A stretch of DNA of 64,000 nucleotides from Ehretia macrophylla (GCA_037974665.1 CM075783.1:10607262-10671261); one strand, 5' to 3'; shown: positions 35,186 through 46,790, numbered from the stretch's first letter. The notes: a model not told the origin generated them from the letters alone. A program made the numbers and translations.

Positions 35186-35327
35186 TTCTTTCCCATGACA
35201 GAGATGGGGAAATGAAAAAAAAAAAGAGTAGAAAGAAAGGAATAGATAGTAGAAAAAGAAGATCATATAAGAAGGAAAAGGAAGAAAGGATAAGAGGAAG
35301 GAAAAGAAAGAGAATGTAACCTCAAGG

Positions 35328-36532
35328 TAGATGTGGCATTTGGGCTGGGCCGACACAGGCCCAACTCAGCCTAGTACACGAAAATTCGAGCCCAACCCAT
35401 CTCGATTGATAGTGGGCTCAACTCGACCCAACCTACCACTTATATGTGGGTCGAGTTAGGTTATATAATTTCTGACCTAGCCCATTTGAGCTCAGGCCCA
35501 GGTCAACCCAGCTCGAAGCACGGCCCAGCTCGAAGTCTAGCCTAACTCGAGCCCAGCAGAGACCCAACTCAAGCCTAAATAAGGCCCATCTTGAGCTCAG
35601 ATAAGACCCATCTCCAGCCCAACTCGGGCCCAGTACAAATTAAGTACAATTTGAGCTCACTTATTAAAATAAATTAAAACATTATGCTTTATGCATGCAA
35701 TGCAAGTCGTAGTAACTATTTTTTTAAAAACAAACTAGTAAGTCGTAGTAATTATATTTGTTAACAAATTAATAATAAAAAGTAGCAAATGTATTTTTTA
35801 AGTTAATATTAAATGACTTGTTATCAAACATTTTTTATAATATTGCAATTTTAAGTCCATTCACGCAATTTTTTTAAAAAATATTTTAGGTACAATTTTT
35901 ATAATTGTGCATATAATTTTTTCTATAAATACTTAGTAACAGTACTTTAGTCACTTAGTATATTCAGCTTTATTTTACTACAAGTCTACAACATTATATA
36001 TAAATATGTTCATAGAAGAATAAAATCTTTCACGACGATTACATTCGTCAAAAGTTTGGAATCATCTTATGTACTTTGAAGAACAGAGGTATGTAATTTA
36101 TAACTATTATAAATATCAATTTATATTTATACGTAAATTTGGAACTTAGATAGTTGCAAGATACCTTGTAGCTTAACAACCAAATGTTACAAATTATTTT
36201 AATCTTGAAGTAGTTATTCAACTACTGCCACCACCAAACCCACTACCACTAACAGTAGGCTCAACATCCGTACAAGGAGCATAACAAAATGAAGAACTTT
36301 TACACTAACTTTTCTCAAACATTTATGTAATATTTTATTTTTATGTTTATATGACTAATGTATTTATATCTCATTAACTTGTAGTTTGTTATGTAATGTC
36401 TTATTATTTATATTAATTGTTAATATTATCAATCAATTTGTATACTGTCTCGTTAATAGTTAAATTAAGTTTTCTTAAAAATATTAAGTTTAAATTTTAT
36501 TTTTTTAATTATTAATCTAACTATCCAATCCA

Positions 36533-36580
<48 letters not shown>

Positions 36581-36795
36581 TTAGAATACACTAATCACAA
36601 AAAAATAAGTTGACCCATCTCAGCCTAACCCAAATCGTGACTTATGGTAGCGGGCTTGTGGGCTGAATTGGATCCTATATTCTGTTAAATAAGTCCAGTC
36701 CAACTCAATCCATTAAATATTTATACTGAGTTGGACTCATTTTTTTCAACTCACGATTTGGTCAGACTGTGCCGAGTTGATCCAAATGTCACCTG
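35328..36795. mobile_element. Putative deleted DNA transposon with GCCCAACTCGAG-rich end
   Basis: The left end TAGATGTGGCATTTGGGCTGG and the reverse complement of the right end (CAGGTGACATTTGGATCAAC) are similar, suggesting imperfect inverted ends. The first 330 bp repeat a degenerate GCCCAACTCGAGCCCA-type motif about fifteen times, and related motifs return at 36.6-36.78 kb. Plant hAT elements often have such GGGCC-rich subterminal repeats (from memory). The middle is AT-rich, with a short Thr/Pro-rich readable stretch near 36.2 kb and a CA/TA microsatellite. No target duplication is visible, so classification is tentative. Confidence 0.45.
36538..36580. repeat. (CA)n(TA)n microsatellite
   Basis: About fourteen CA units pass directly into about eight TA units. 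Confidence 0.95.
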
Positions 36796-38108
36796 AGTTC
36801 AACTTTCTAGGGAGAGAAACAATCTAGAGAGAGAACAAATTCGTCCCATGATTGCAACATTAATTGATAACATCTAATCGTATATAATCAAAATTAGGAC
36901 TCAAGTGTTGGATGTCACTAACAACATTGGCTAATGTAATCTTTTACCATTTATGCAATTTCATTTTTATGACAAAAAAAAAATGTAAATAATAAAGACC
37001 TTTTGGTTATCTTTTTCGTAAATAAAAGGAAAATTGAAACGATGTGTCAAATTTAGTACAATGATTGTGATTTTCTTACTCTAAAATCTTAAAATCACAA
37101 TAAATAAATTTTACAAAAACTTCATAGAAATTTATGAGTCCCCCTCTCCCTTTCGTGCATTTTGAGGTGAAATTCATAAACTCTTCAACCAATATTTATT
37201 TGTCATGGTATCACATCACTTTGGAGCTTAGCTCAGTTGCCAATAGAGTGTGAGCTTTTTTTTTTACAAAGTTATTTAAGGAGCAAGTTCAGCTGTTTCA
37301 ACTTTTACCCCACGGTTATTGTCATCGTAATTGCAATAACGGCACGAGGGCGAGTTGCTTTTTGACATCAAAGATCGCAACTTAATAAAGTTTTCTTCTC
37401 GAAAGGATTAAGATTACCCACATTGACCTTTTTTTTTTGGCTAAGTCACATTGACCTTTTCTCTACATCCTAAACAACTATCTGATAGCGACTTGGGAAA
37501 GTAAAGTAGTAGTGGTAGTTCAAGTAAATCCCATAGAAATACAAACAACCACAAAACCTCCAAAGATTGAGTAGAGTTATTTACAGAAATGAATTTAGAA
37601 ATTTCTTCCAATAAGAATAATAACACATAATTGTTCAGTTTTACGAAATTCTTTTAATAGGGTTTAATTAATTTTTTAATTAAAATTATATAAATATTTA
37701 AACTTTTTACTACGGCGAGTGGGGGCTGCACAATGAAGTGCCACTGTCCTCCTATAATAGGTAAATGGTAACTCGTTGTGATTAAAATTTAAATTTATAT
37801 CATCTCATGTATTCTAAATATTATCTTGCCCCTGACTAGCTTAGAGCATTTTTTGAAGTGCATCACTACACCGTGGATTAATTGATTGATTTATCTCAAG
37901 TGAATTCATCGCCATTAAAAAAAATAAACAGACGGAAAAAAAACAACAAAATGCATCTTCAGGTAATTGTGAATGCAAAGAGGTAATCAGCATTGTAAAT
38001 TGCAAGATCTAGCTACCATCAAGAGAATTAAAAGGCCCATAGATAAGTTAGTAGATAAGTTAGTTTTGCCTTCTCTTTAGTATTTTAAGAGAAGACTTCC
38101 CATTACAT
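36796..38108. other. AT-rich intergenic stretch, nothing recognised
   Basis: No reading frame over about 60 codons, no transposon ends and no RNA gene were found. A weak tRNA-like block near 37.22-37.30 kb (GCTTAGCTCAGTTGCC) lacks a proper B box. Confidence 0.6.
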
Positions 38109-38553
38109 AGTGTTTGGATTGCACACAGGAATGGAAAGGAAAGTAAAGTGGAGGAAAAAAAAAAAAAGGAAAAAAAAAGAATTACTTGTTTGGATTGCAA
38201 AAATATAATAATAGAAAGGAAATGAAACGATTTTATGATATTTTGTTTAGATTGGAGAAGGAAAGGAAAATGATAATTTTAAATGCAAAATTATTTAAGT
38301 ACTTTTTTTTATTTTTATAACTATGAGACATATAGGAACAAAAAAGACTTTTTATAACAAAACATTTCATTTCCCTCCAAAACACCCCAATTTGGAAGGA
38401 TTACAAAAATTTTCTCATTAAAGAAAATAAAGAGATTTTGGAATCCCTCCATAACGTTTTCCTCTTTTAAAATTCTAATCCAAACAAGGGGAATGATTCT
38501 TTATTCCTTCCCCATTATTTCCTTTCCTTTAAAAAGTCCAATCCAAACAAGCT
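38109..38553. mobile_element. MITE with AGxxTGTTTGGATTG-type ends
   Basis: The left end AGTGTTTGGATTGCACACAGG and the reverse complement of the right end (AGCTTGTTTGGATTGGAC) are inverted, followed on both sides by purine/pyrimidine tracts (GGAAAGGAAA and TTTCCTTTCC) that also mirror each other. There is no coding. Most of it, together with about 145 bp of downstream flank, was later amplified in tandem. Confidence 0.65.
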
Positions 38554-39645
38554 ATAATAAAGTTATCAATTCATTGCCTAACTTTTATTTCTTCAATCGC
38601 TTGAATCATCTGTCAAAATTTGCATAAACCATAACAATAAAACTCAACGATATTGAGGCTTTTAATATATCTGCGCCATTTAGCAACCCAATTCCTAAAA
38701 TGATTTTATGATATTTTGTTTAGATTAGAGAAGGAAAGGAAAATGATAATTTTAAATGCAAAATTATTTAAGTACTTTTTTTTATTTTTATAACTATGAG
38801 ACATATAGGAACAAAAAAGACTTTTTATAACAAAACATTTCATTTCCCTCCAAAACACCCTAATTTGAAAGGATTACAAAAATTTTCTCATTAAAGAAAA
38901 TAAAGAGATTTTGGAATCCCTCCATAACATTTTCCTCTTTTAAAATTCTAATCCAAACAAGGGGAATGATTCTTTATTCCTTCCCCATTATTTCCTTTCC
39001 TTTAAAAAGTCCAATCCAAACAAGCTATAATAAAGTTATCAATTCATTGCCTAACTTTTATTTCTTCAATCGCTTGAATCATCTGTCAAAATTTGCATAA
39101 ACCATAACAATAAAACTCAACGATATTGAGGCTTTTAATATATCTGCGCCATTTAGCAACCCAATTCCTAAAATGATTTTATGATATTTTGTTTAGATTA
39201 GAGAAGGAAAGGAAAATGATAATTTTAAATGCAAAATTATTTAAGTACTTTTTTTTATTTTTATAACAATGAGACATATAGGGACAAAAAAGATTTTTTA
39301 TAACAAAACATTTCATTTCCCTCCAAAACACTCCAATTTGGAAGGATTACAAAAATTTTCTCATTAAAGAAAATAAAGAGATTTTGGAATCCCTCCGTAA
39401 CGTTTTCCTCTTTTAAAATTCTAATCCAAACAAGGGGAATGATTCTTTATTCCTTCCCCATTATTTCCTTTCCTTTAAAAAGTCCAATCCAAACAAGCTA
39501 TAATAAAGTTATCAATTCATTGCCTAACTTTTATTTCTTCAATCGCTCGAATCATCTGTCAAAATTTGCATAAACCATAACAATAAAACTCAACGATATT
39601 GAGGCTTTTAATATATCTGCGCCATTTAGCAACCCAATTCCTAAC
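38227..39645. repeat. Three tandem copies of a 473 bp unit
   Basis: Copies start at 38227, 38700 and 39173 (ATGATTTTATGATATTTTG), an exact period of 473. Each holds the inner and right part of the MITE plus flank up to CAACCCAATTCCTAA. Only a handful of substitutions separate the copies, so the amplification is recent. Copies two and three lack the MITE left end, so they arose by local duplication, not by new insertions. Confidence 0.95.
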
Positions 39646-41252
39646 ATCATATAACATATAAAATATTAAAATATTCAAAATTAGCAAGATTTTAACAAAC
39701 GCAAGCTCTTTATATTGAATTCTACAGGTTAATTACACTAAACCAACCTTATTTCCTGTTTCTTTTTTATATAAATATAACTCAAGCAGCATAAATGAAT
39801 AAAAAAGAAAAAAAAAAATTGTTTGGCTTGTTAAGTTTCTTTTATATATTGCTCTAGAAGATAACTCGTTTCGAAACCTTGATTTGGGTGTGATGAAAAG
39901 GAAAAAAGTTAATGTGAAGGTATAATTTATAACTTCGTTGTGTTCGAGCTAAGCACGCAACCTGAAAAATAAAAGAATCACGGGTGTTTTTTTCAGAGAC
40001 ATCATCTGATAGTTAAGTCAGTTAAGAGTGTCCAAGCACGAGTTGTATGCAATGAGAATTTAAAGAGTATATATTTTAAAAAAAGAATGAGTTATCTCTT
40101 GTGACAGTTGGAGTTCTATTTATACTATTTGTTAGAAAATCTTATAGAACATATGGCGGGTCCTGTCATATCTCTTGCAAAGAACATGTAATAAGAGGTT
40201 GGTCAATTGATACCATCAAGTTTAATCTGGTCGGGACGAGATCTTGATGTGTCATGTTTCGCGTTCTTTTCTATTAATTTCTAAGTATTCTAACATGGTC
40301 CTCTGTCGTGACAGATTTACCCTATATCAATTAAAACACGTACAAATTTGCAAGTTTTCTTTGTACTTTACCAGTAAATCATAGCATGATGAGATAAAAG
40401 TATTAGAACCTACCCTAATGTATTTGCTCATCGCTAATCCATGTGCAAAAATTTCTCGAAGTTCTATTTCTTTCCATCACTTTCTCCTCAAGGTGGGGTT
40501 GGATTTGACGACGCTAATTATAATTATGTATATAGCCATCATTAGCATGATAATTCAATGAATCTAAACACATAGTTCTTTGAATAATAGTTTTGTTAAA
40601 AAGACGGCAAAGTTTCACATAAGATCTAGTAATTGATAATTTATGTAGGGAAAAGATTGAACAGGAGTACACCTCACACAAATGACAATGACACAAAGTA
40701 TTATAATGAGTTTTTCTCTAGATTGTGACATATTAAATTAATGTTAATCGCGTTGATGCAAACGTGGTTTATGAATATTTTAATACAAGTTGTATGATCT
40801 GTATCAAACTTGTACTCTAATCATATTCCACATTAATTGTAATCCCTTTATCTAAATAATGTGTGCTTTTATAGTTTAATATATGTAATATACTTTTACG
40901 TGCAGTCGATATTTTTCTTAAGCTATATACATAATAAATAGAATTATAATAAGAAGATTTAAACTCAAGACTATTTTGATACCATAATGAATGACATTTA
41001 ATTTAAAATTTGAAAAAAAAAAAAAAAAACCTGCTATAAAAGAGAAAATTATTAATGTAAATTTAATTAATTTAATATCCACAATATAGTTGTCAAACAA
41101 TTAAATATTGGTTAAACTATTGATTTGGGAGAATTACTGTAGCCCTAAAGTGGTTCGCTTTTGAACTCAAGCTTTTATTCGTCAAAAGCAGCACATCATT
41201 CCAGCTAGTCTGTGCCTTCCAATCAATGTGCACTTATGCACAACCAACTCTT
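39646..41252. other. AT-rich intergenic stretch, nothing recognised
   Basis: No gene found. The block at about 40.0-40.35 kb is less AT-rich and looks like old repeat sequence, but I could not assign it. Confidence 0.55.
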
Positions 41253-41454
41253 GTGTTTGGCCGGTAAGTTACTGAAAATTCTGAAGTCAAATGCTCTATT
41301 ATCCGAAATACTCTTTAATCAATTTAAATTGATATCAATCACTCATATAACTCGAGTTTGGCTGTGAACTTACTGAAAATTCTCAAGTCAAATGTTCTAT
41401 TATTAGGAAAACTCTTTAATCAGTTTAAATTGATATCAATCTCTCACATATTAA
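41253..41454. repeat. 101 bp tandem duplication
   Basis: Two copies start at 41253 and 41354 (TTTGGCxGTxAxxTTACTGAAAATTCT) and both end around TTTAAATTGATATCAATC. They differ by around 15 percent, so the duplication is old. It lies about 0.9 kb downstream of the DELLA stop. Confidence 0.8.
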
Positions 41455-42003
41455 TGTGATTTATACATGTAAATCTCACTCATTATATGAGATACTAACC
41501 CATCAATTCGAACTGATGAAAAACAATTTCCTATTATCAACAAGTAATAGTGTTTCTTTTCTTTTTTATGAGAAAAAAATTGTCATACACAATAATATTA
41601 AATTTATTTTAAAATTATAAATCTCAAGTGTACCAATATACCTTAACACATACATAATTAAAATCACAGTCAAAAGGCAGCATAATTCTAATCTTTTAGT
41701 CACGACGTGTTATTTATCGGACCACTCCACCAAACCTTGACAAGCAAGCATAATAAGAGTATTAAAGCAGACACTTTTCAGATAACAACTTGTTGAGAAT
41801 GATCTAAAACTGAAAAAGCAACTTGCTGCTAAAGCCGTGTGTGGCTTTATAGTCCCACTGGCAGTTAAGTTGAAAATCTCATGTTCCGAATGGAATTGCC
41901 AAATAAGTGATTCTTTTTCCATTAGTCTCTCCACAAATATCTAACTTGCTTTCCACAATCACAATTTGCGAATCCAGAAAATTAAAAAAAAAGGTCCTAT
42001 CTT

Positions 42004-42009
42004 TTTATT
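42004..42009 (-). terminator. Candidate polyadenylation signal of the DELLA gene
   Basis: On the minus strand this reads AATAAA, about 320 bases after the stop codon, with T-rich tracts (42.09-42.17 kb) upstream of it in the transcript sense. Plant signals are loose, so this is only a plausible site. Confidence 0.35.
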
Positions 42010-42330
42010 AGAGAAAAAAAGCTATGTATAAATACACATTGGCCTTTCAGATTCATCCCTGAAAATTACAAGATTCCACCCAAAAATAAAACAAAAAAAA
42101 ATGTAAAACAAAGAAAAAAATTGATTCTCAAAGAGCAGGAAGAAAAAAAGAAAAAGAAAAAAAAAAGAAAAAAAAGTGAGACACATTGAGTGGTGGGTCT
42201 CACCCTCTCTGAGGTAACCAGCTCAGCAAAAGACCACTCTCCTCTTCAAGGGTTGGTACATCAAGACCGAGTTAGAATCAACCAACTCACTGAGTCATAT
42301 AACCACCGAGGTCCACGCCCGCTCAGTGAG

Positions 42331-44235
42331 TCACCCGAGTTTCCAAGCAGAAGTAGCAATTAATGGCCTAGTATGCCAACCCAACATCAAACAACCATTA
42401 TTCTCTTCCACCCTATACCCATCCCCACCTGCAAACAAAGCCAACAACATACTAGCTTGCTTAAACGCATTGGACCCCAAATGAACCGGCTCGAACCCGG
42501 CCGAGTTAAACCGGGCTCGCCATTGAGCCAAAGTCTCGTGCCTCTCCACCCGGTCCACCCCTTCACATGCCACCACATTACAGATCTGCCTTCCCAAATA
42601 CACTTCAGACATCACCCTATCTTGATCACTCGCTGAACCCCCACTACCACCGGCACCACCACCATCGCCACCACTTCCACCACCGCATCCTTCCAACGAA
42701 TCGAAAAGGGTGGAATAATAATGCAACGACTCAGTGAACCGGTCCAGGAAACCTGGGCCATTATGATTAGCCTCTTGCTCAACTACAGTTAAAATCTGAG
42801 GGCTTAAATTTTTCACAACTGACAACACTTTATCAACAGCACCAGGCCTAGCTAACATCTGATGCAATTCAAATATAGAATTAACAGCAACAGTTTCACC
42901 TTCCCTTATATCAAACAATGATGCATCAAGATCAGCTAATGAACTAGCCACAAAGCCTCTATACTCAAATTTAACATTAATAGTTTCAGCTAATTGAGCC
43001 AATTTCCAACCAACCTCTTGCAAATTATCTGAATTGTCACTCGAAGGTGGTCCGATCCCAGTTAGCCTAAAACTAGGTGGTCCACCTGGTCTTAATGCTA
43101 AGGCTTGTAATAAAGCAGGCCATTGCATACCTTGTTTAATACCAAAATCAATGATATGGACCTTTGATTTGCCTGCAAATGCTTCTAGGATGGCTTGATT
43201 TGCGGTGAAATGCGCGAATTTTAGGTACGGACAGGTCTCGTAGAAATGAATTTCGAGGTAATCAGTAAAGGCTAAGTCGTTTTGGTTGGTTGGATACAAT
43301 TTGTATATCCTTCTAGCAAGTGCCTCCGCGAAATATGTAGCCACTTTTCGCATTGCCCCGGCTTGCGAAACGGCTAAAAACCCGATTTGTTTCACTAATG
43401 CCTCCGCCACTTTGTAATTCTCTTGCTGAACGGCCTCCGCGCATGCCATTAGAGTATGAACCAGTCGAACACCGTTCTCTTGTGAGTCAACCAGCACCAC
43501 CGGCCGAGTCAACTCGGTTCCCCGGGGAGTTGCCGATGAAGCCACCGACTCGTTCCGCATCATCTCCCAAGTATTAATCGAACTGGGCTTCAACCTCTTG
43601 TTGGGAGGCTGCGAAACCCCTACCCCCGCCACCGTCTCACGCGTCGGAGCCACCTTGTTTTCCGGCGGCTGCACCACCGTTTGATACGGCGGCGACACCG
43701 TTTTCAGAGGCGGCGGTGGCTGGATTTTTTGTGGGTAAACGGCGTTGCCGGGAATAGCGGTGAGGTCAGAATCGAAAGCCGACCCGCCAAAGATGATAGC
43801 CGATGAAGACGAGCTTTGAGGATTGTTTGTATTAAAGGGATCTTGCAAAGCTGAAGTCGAATTTTCCAAAGGGTTGAGTTCAGACAACATGGATTCGAGC
43901 CAAGAAGAGAGATCAGAAGGATTATAATGAACAGTTTCCGAAGCGAGCTGAGAAAGACCATCTTGTTCAACGCTACACATAACTTGTTCAAGTTGTTCAA
44001 GCTTTTGAGCAACCTCAGCCATGTCTGATGACTTCACTTTGTATCCCAACACCGCCATTAACTCGTCAAGCCCACCACCCTCTTTCTCTGTTTCACCCCA
44101 AATCTTAGCCTTCCCCGAACTATTTGGATAACTGCTCTCACCACCACCACCACCGTTCATTGAAGAGCTGCTTCCATCACCACCAACTCCGCCGCCAGTA
44201 AAGGCGGCGCTGTGATTTGGATGGTCTCCCTTCAT
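42331..44235 (-). CDS. DELLA-subfamily GRAS protein (GAI/RGA/RGL group), gibberellin-signalling repressor
   Basis: A single intronless frame of 634 residues, as usual for DELLA genes. The N-terminus starts MKGDHPNHS (family MKRDH). The gibberellin-sensing region has [11 protein letters not shown] (residues 56-66; the signature reads DELMA, not DELLA), KLEQLE (78-83) and TVHYNP (101-106). A Ser/Thr/Pro-rich linker carries NKRLK (212-216), a likely nuclear signal. The GRAS domain begins at [20 protein letters not shown] (244 on), followed by VHIIDF (359-364), VNSIFELH (451-458), [20 protein letters not shown] (496-515), a Gly/Ser-rich insert (516-535), RVER (562-565) and the terminal SAWKLG. 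Family knowledge: nuclear co-regulators that restrain growth until GA-bound GID1 grips the DELLA/TVHYNP region and an SCF ligase marks them for the proteasome. The frame is intact, so the gene is probably functional. Which DELLA paralogue it is cannot be settled here. Confidence 0.97.
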   Translation of the reverse strand: MKGDHPNHSAAFTGGGVGGDGSSSSMNGGGGGESSYPNSSGKAKIWGETEKEGGGLDELMAVLGYKVKSSDMAEVAQKLEQLEQVMCSVEQDGLSQLASETVHYNPSDLSSWLESMLSELNPLENSTSALQDPFNTNNPQSSSSSAIIFGGSAFDSDLTAIPGNAVYPQKIQPPPPLKTVSPPYQTVVQPPENKVAPTRETVAGVGVSQPPNKRLKPSSINTWEMMRNESVASSATPRGTELTRPVVLVDSQENGVRLVHTLMACAEAVQQENYKVAEALVKQIGFLAVSQAGAMRKVATYFAEALARRIYKLYPTNQNDLAFTDYLEIHFYETCPYLKFAHFTANQAILEAFAGKSKVHIIDFGIKQGMQWPALLQALALRPGGPPSFRLTGIGPPSSDNSDNLQEVGWKLAQLAETINVKFEYRGFVASSLADLDASLFDIREGETVAVNSIFELHQMLARPGAVDKVLSVVKNLSPQILTVVEQEANHNGPGFLDRFTESLHYYSTLFDSLEGCGGGSGGDGGGAGGSGGSASDQDRVMSEVYLGRQICNVVACEGVDRVERHETLAQWRARFNSAGFEPVHLGSNAFKQASMLLALFAGGDGYRVEENNGCLMLGWHTRPLIATSAWKLG

Positions 44236-44366
44236 TTTCTTCGATTTTGTATTTCTGGGTATTTTTTGTGCACAACTTTTTAGAGGATTGGGTGAGGGGT
44301 GCTCGGTTTTTGAGGATGGAGTAGTCTTATGGCTTATGGGTCATTGCTATTGCTCAGAAAGCTATG

Positions 44367-44386
44367 GAGAGAGAGAGAGAGAGAGA
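44367..44386 (-). repeat. (CT)10 microsatellite upstream of the DELLA start
   Basis: Ten GA units on the plus strand, CT in the transcript sense, lie about 130 bp before the ATG. CT runs are frequent in plant 5' leaders and core promoters (Y patches), so it probably lies in the leader or at the transcription start. The ATG context AGAAAATGAAG is a good plant start. Confidence 0.85.
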
Positions 44387-45570
44387 TGGTAAGTAAAAAT
44401 AAAGAAGGGTGGGGTTGAGGAGGTACAAAAATGCGATTGGGGACTAATGGAATAGAGAGAGAAATTAAGGAGACTCGTGAACCAGGGCACGAGGACCAAA
44501 GAGTGAACAACATTATTTATTTTTACTGCACAGCTGTAAAATATTTAGTAAATACTTTGTGTATTGCTCAAATTTTATTTTCTAGAGTATTTATTTTATT
44601 AACAAAACATATTGCTCAAATTTGTATTAACTCAAATTTTATTTTCTAATCGGTATATTATGTAACAAGAGTTATATGTGGATATGGCTAATTTTTGTTG
44701 TAAAAAAAAACAGATGATGTGATATATATCACAAGAGACGTGAAAAATAAGAAATACAACATAGTACTTTTTTTTTTTTTTTGATAACGTGAGAATTCAA
44801 TTAATAAATCTTTAAGTTTAACTGTGTGTTCTCATACATATATCAGGACAGTTAAAGACGAAACTCTAGAATAATAAATAGTGTCGAATTCAAGATCGGG
44901 TAAGAACAATTTCAACCCAATTACCGTTGACCATGTCTCTAGAGGCAATACCACATACTTTCATATACATTAAGGGCTGATTTTCTTTACAAAAAAAAAG
45001 GGCTGATTTTTAGTTGATCAGGACCAATTAGTAATTATTTGATTCCAACAATTTGCAAAATGAAAAGAAACAATAATGTGATTATATTATTAAGATCTTG
45101 TTTTTTCAATATACTTGACTGCTAGTTAAGAAATCAAACATTATTTGGACAATTTGAAAGTAATAAGTATTATTTACCGCTTATACTGCAAAATAAGATC
45201 ACATTTGCACATGCATTAATCAGCAATAGTAAATGTTCAGTAATATACTGCAACTTTTCTTTAATATTTATCATTTACTTCCTCAAAGCTAGAAAAAAGC
45301 AAGGGATATGTTTCTTCTTCTGTGTTTTTTTCTTTTTTTTCAAAGTAATCTGAAGATTGTTGTAATTTGATTCTCAGGAGAGTGTTTAATGAATAGTGGG
45401 GCTATGATTGTACTCTAGTAACTTACCACACTTGTAAAAAGTAGGTCACCATAAAGTAGTAACTGATTTTGGGGATTATTGTGTACGATGACCATGGCCA
45501 TAAGTTGCTCAATTAATGGCTTGTACTAAAATTAGTTGAGATTTTCATAGTACGAACTTTTGGGCCATAA
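44387..45570. promoter_or_regulatory. Presumed DELLA upstream region
   Basis: AT-rich, without reading frames or transposon ends. By position it should hold the DELLA promoter. I cannot point to a specific TATA box or operator with confidence. A 15-base T run occurs at 44769-44782. Confidence 0.4.
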
Positions 45571-45903
45571 AACTATCTTTAATAGAGGTTCTAAAATGTA
45601 AAAATTTTTATTTTTAAGTATTTTTATACTTTTTTAGAGTCCTATACCTTAAAAATTACCACTATTTATGAAAAAAGGACGTAGAGTCCACTACTTTTGG
45701 ATTAAAAGATGCCCAAATAGTGTTCTTACTGAACTTTTTGGAGCCCAGAATACTATTTGGACATCTTTTAACTCAAAAGTGATGGACCCCACATCTTTTT
45801 TTCATGAATAGTGGTAGTTTTTAGGGTATGAGGCTCTAAAAAAGTATAAAAATGTCTAAAAATGAAAAATTTACATTTTAGAGCCCCCATTGAACTTGCC
45901 CTA
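45571..45903. mobile_element. Fold-back MITE with about 140 bp arms
   Basis: The left arm (GGTTCTAAAATGTAAAAATT … AAAAGATGCCCAAATAGT) is the imperfect reverse complement of the right arm (ACTATTTGGACATCTTTTAA … TTTACATTTTAGAGCCCCC), with a short centre around TTCTTACTGAACTTTTTGGAG. There is no coding. The exact termini and target duplication are not clear, so no superfamily is given. It lies about 1.3 kb upstream of the DELLA start and its transcript would form a long hairpin. Confidence 0.8.
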
Positions 45904-46790
45904 ATTATGTATAAATTTTCGAATTAAATGAAGTACGATTTTTGGGCAAGTAATATCCATACATGGTTATGCCAAAAATAAAATTTCAAGATGAAAAGTC
46001 GAAAGGGTTAATAGGGTATAAACATTCACTAATAAAGACTCACAACTCTTAAAGAAAAAGATGTCGGTATTAAATCAGGTCAATTATGGATAACTGACAG
46101 TGTTGATGACAGCCCGAATCAAGCACATTAAGCAATAAATTGCAACCTTTAAACAAATCCCTCTTGAAGAAGAAGGGGAACATATGTCGAGACTATAGTT
46201 TTCACTGATTTTACAAATAATATAAAATGTTTCAAATGTTGTTAATTGAAAAAGTCAGTAGATCTCTATTAATCTCAATAATTTTGGCAATCAGTATTAT
46301 TTAGACATAATTATTTTGATGTATAAAATATTTTAAATTTGCTCTCAAAAAAGTATTTTCAAACTACTTTGTCAAATTAATGTCATTAGTGAAATTTCTT
46401 CATCATCAATCCTTTATATTATCTTCTTTTTTTTTTTCTTTTTTTTTTGTCAAATTCTATATATTATCTTCTGAAGTTGCAAAGTTGTCTTTCCTTGCAA
46501 AAGCAAGATTAATCCAAGTTCGCATTTGAAAGTTACAGCCTGCAAATTAAAAATTAAACGATTCCTTCAGTAATGATCGGTCTACCTCGGATGTATAGCT
46601 TACTACAGTGGTAGAAGCTAACTGTTGAGTAAGCTGAAAATTTTCCGAGGTCAAGATTCATATTTTTAAGCTAAGGAATGAAAAACTACAACTTGCTGAA
46701 TTATACTTACAGATATATATAATATCCAGCTGTTTCATATTAAAAAATTGTAAGTTTTAAAACCATTATATAAGATCATGGCTTACTACT

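Larger units (their letters stand above)
2900..35327 (-). mobile_element. Decayed L1-type LINE, backbone of the nest
   Basis: Read on the minus strand, pieces of one plant L1 element appear in the right order. They are a pyrimidine-rich leader (about 35.19-35.33 kb), ORF1 with a zinc knuckle, ORF2 endonuclease (33.08-31.55 kb), the stretch just before the RT (22054-21694) and the RT with its downstream region (4938 to about 2900). The pieces add up to roughly 5.7 kb once the insertions are removed, a normal L1 length. The gaps are exactly filled by younger elements with target duplications. The 3' end is uncertain: similarity fades below about 3 kb and I see no clear poly-A tail. All reading frames carry many stops and shifts, so it is dead and old. 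Confidence 0.85.

Noticed and set aside
35054-35356. 100-residue minus-strand frame rich in Phe and Leu, membrane-protein-like
   Set aside because: It is the LINE leader (pyrimidine-rich) read in frame with the start of LINE ORF1.
37215-37300. tRNA-like A box (GCTTAGCTCAGTTGCC) suggesting a tRNA or SINE
   Set aside because: No matching B box or cloverleaf can be drawn; the following sequence is a T run.
41710-41934. 74-residue minus-strand frame downstream of the DELLA gene
   Set aside because: No domain, low-quality composition and no sign of a gene; chance frame.
42373-44012. Several frames of 60-100 residues overlapping the DELLA gene on both strands
   Set aside because: Shadows of the DELLA coding sequence. 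The DELLA frame explains the whole region.
46595-46680. Second SINE-like block (A-box-like GTGGTAGAAGCTA, B-box-like GGTCAAGATTC)
   Set aside because: The boxes are too degenerate and no tail or duplication is visible; left unannotated.
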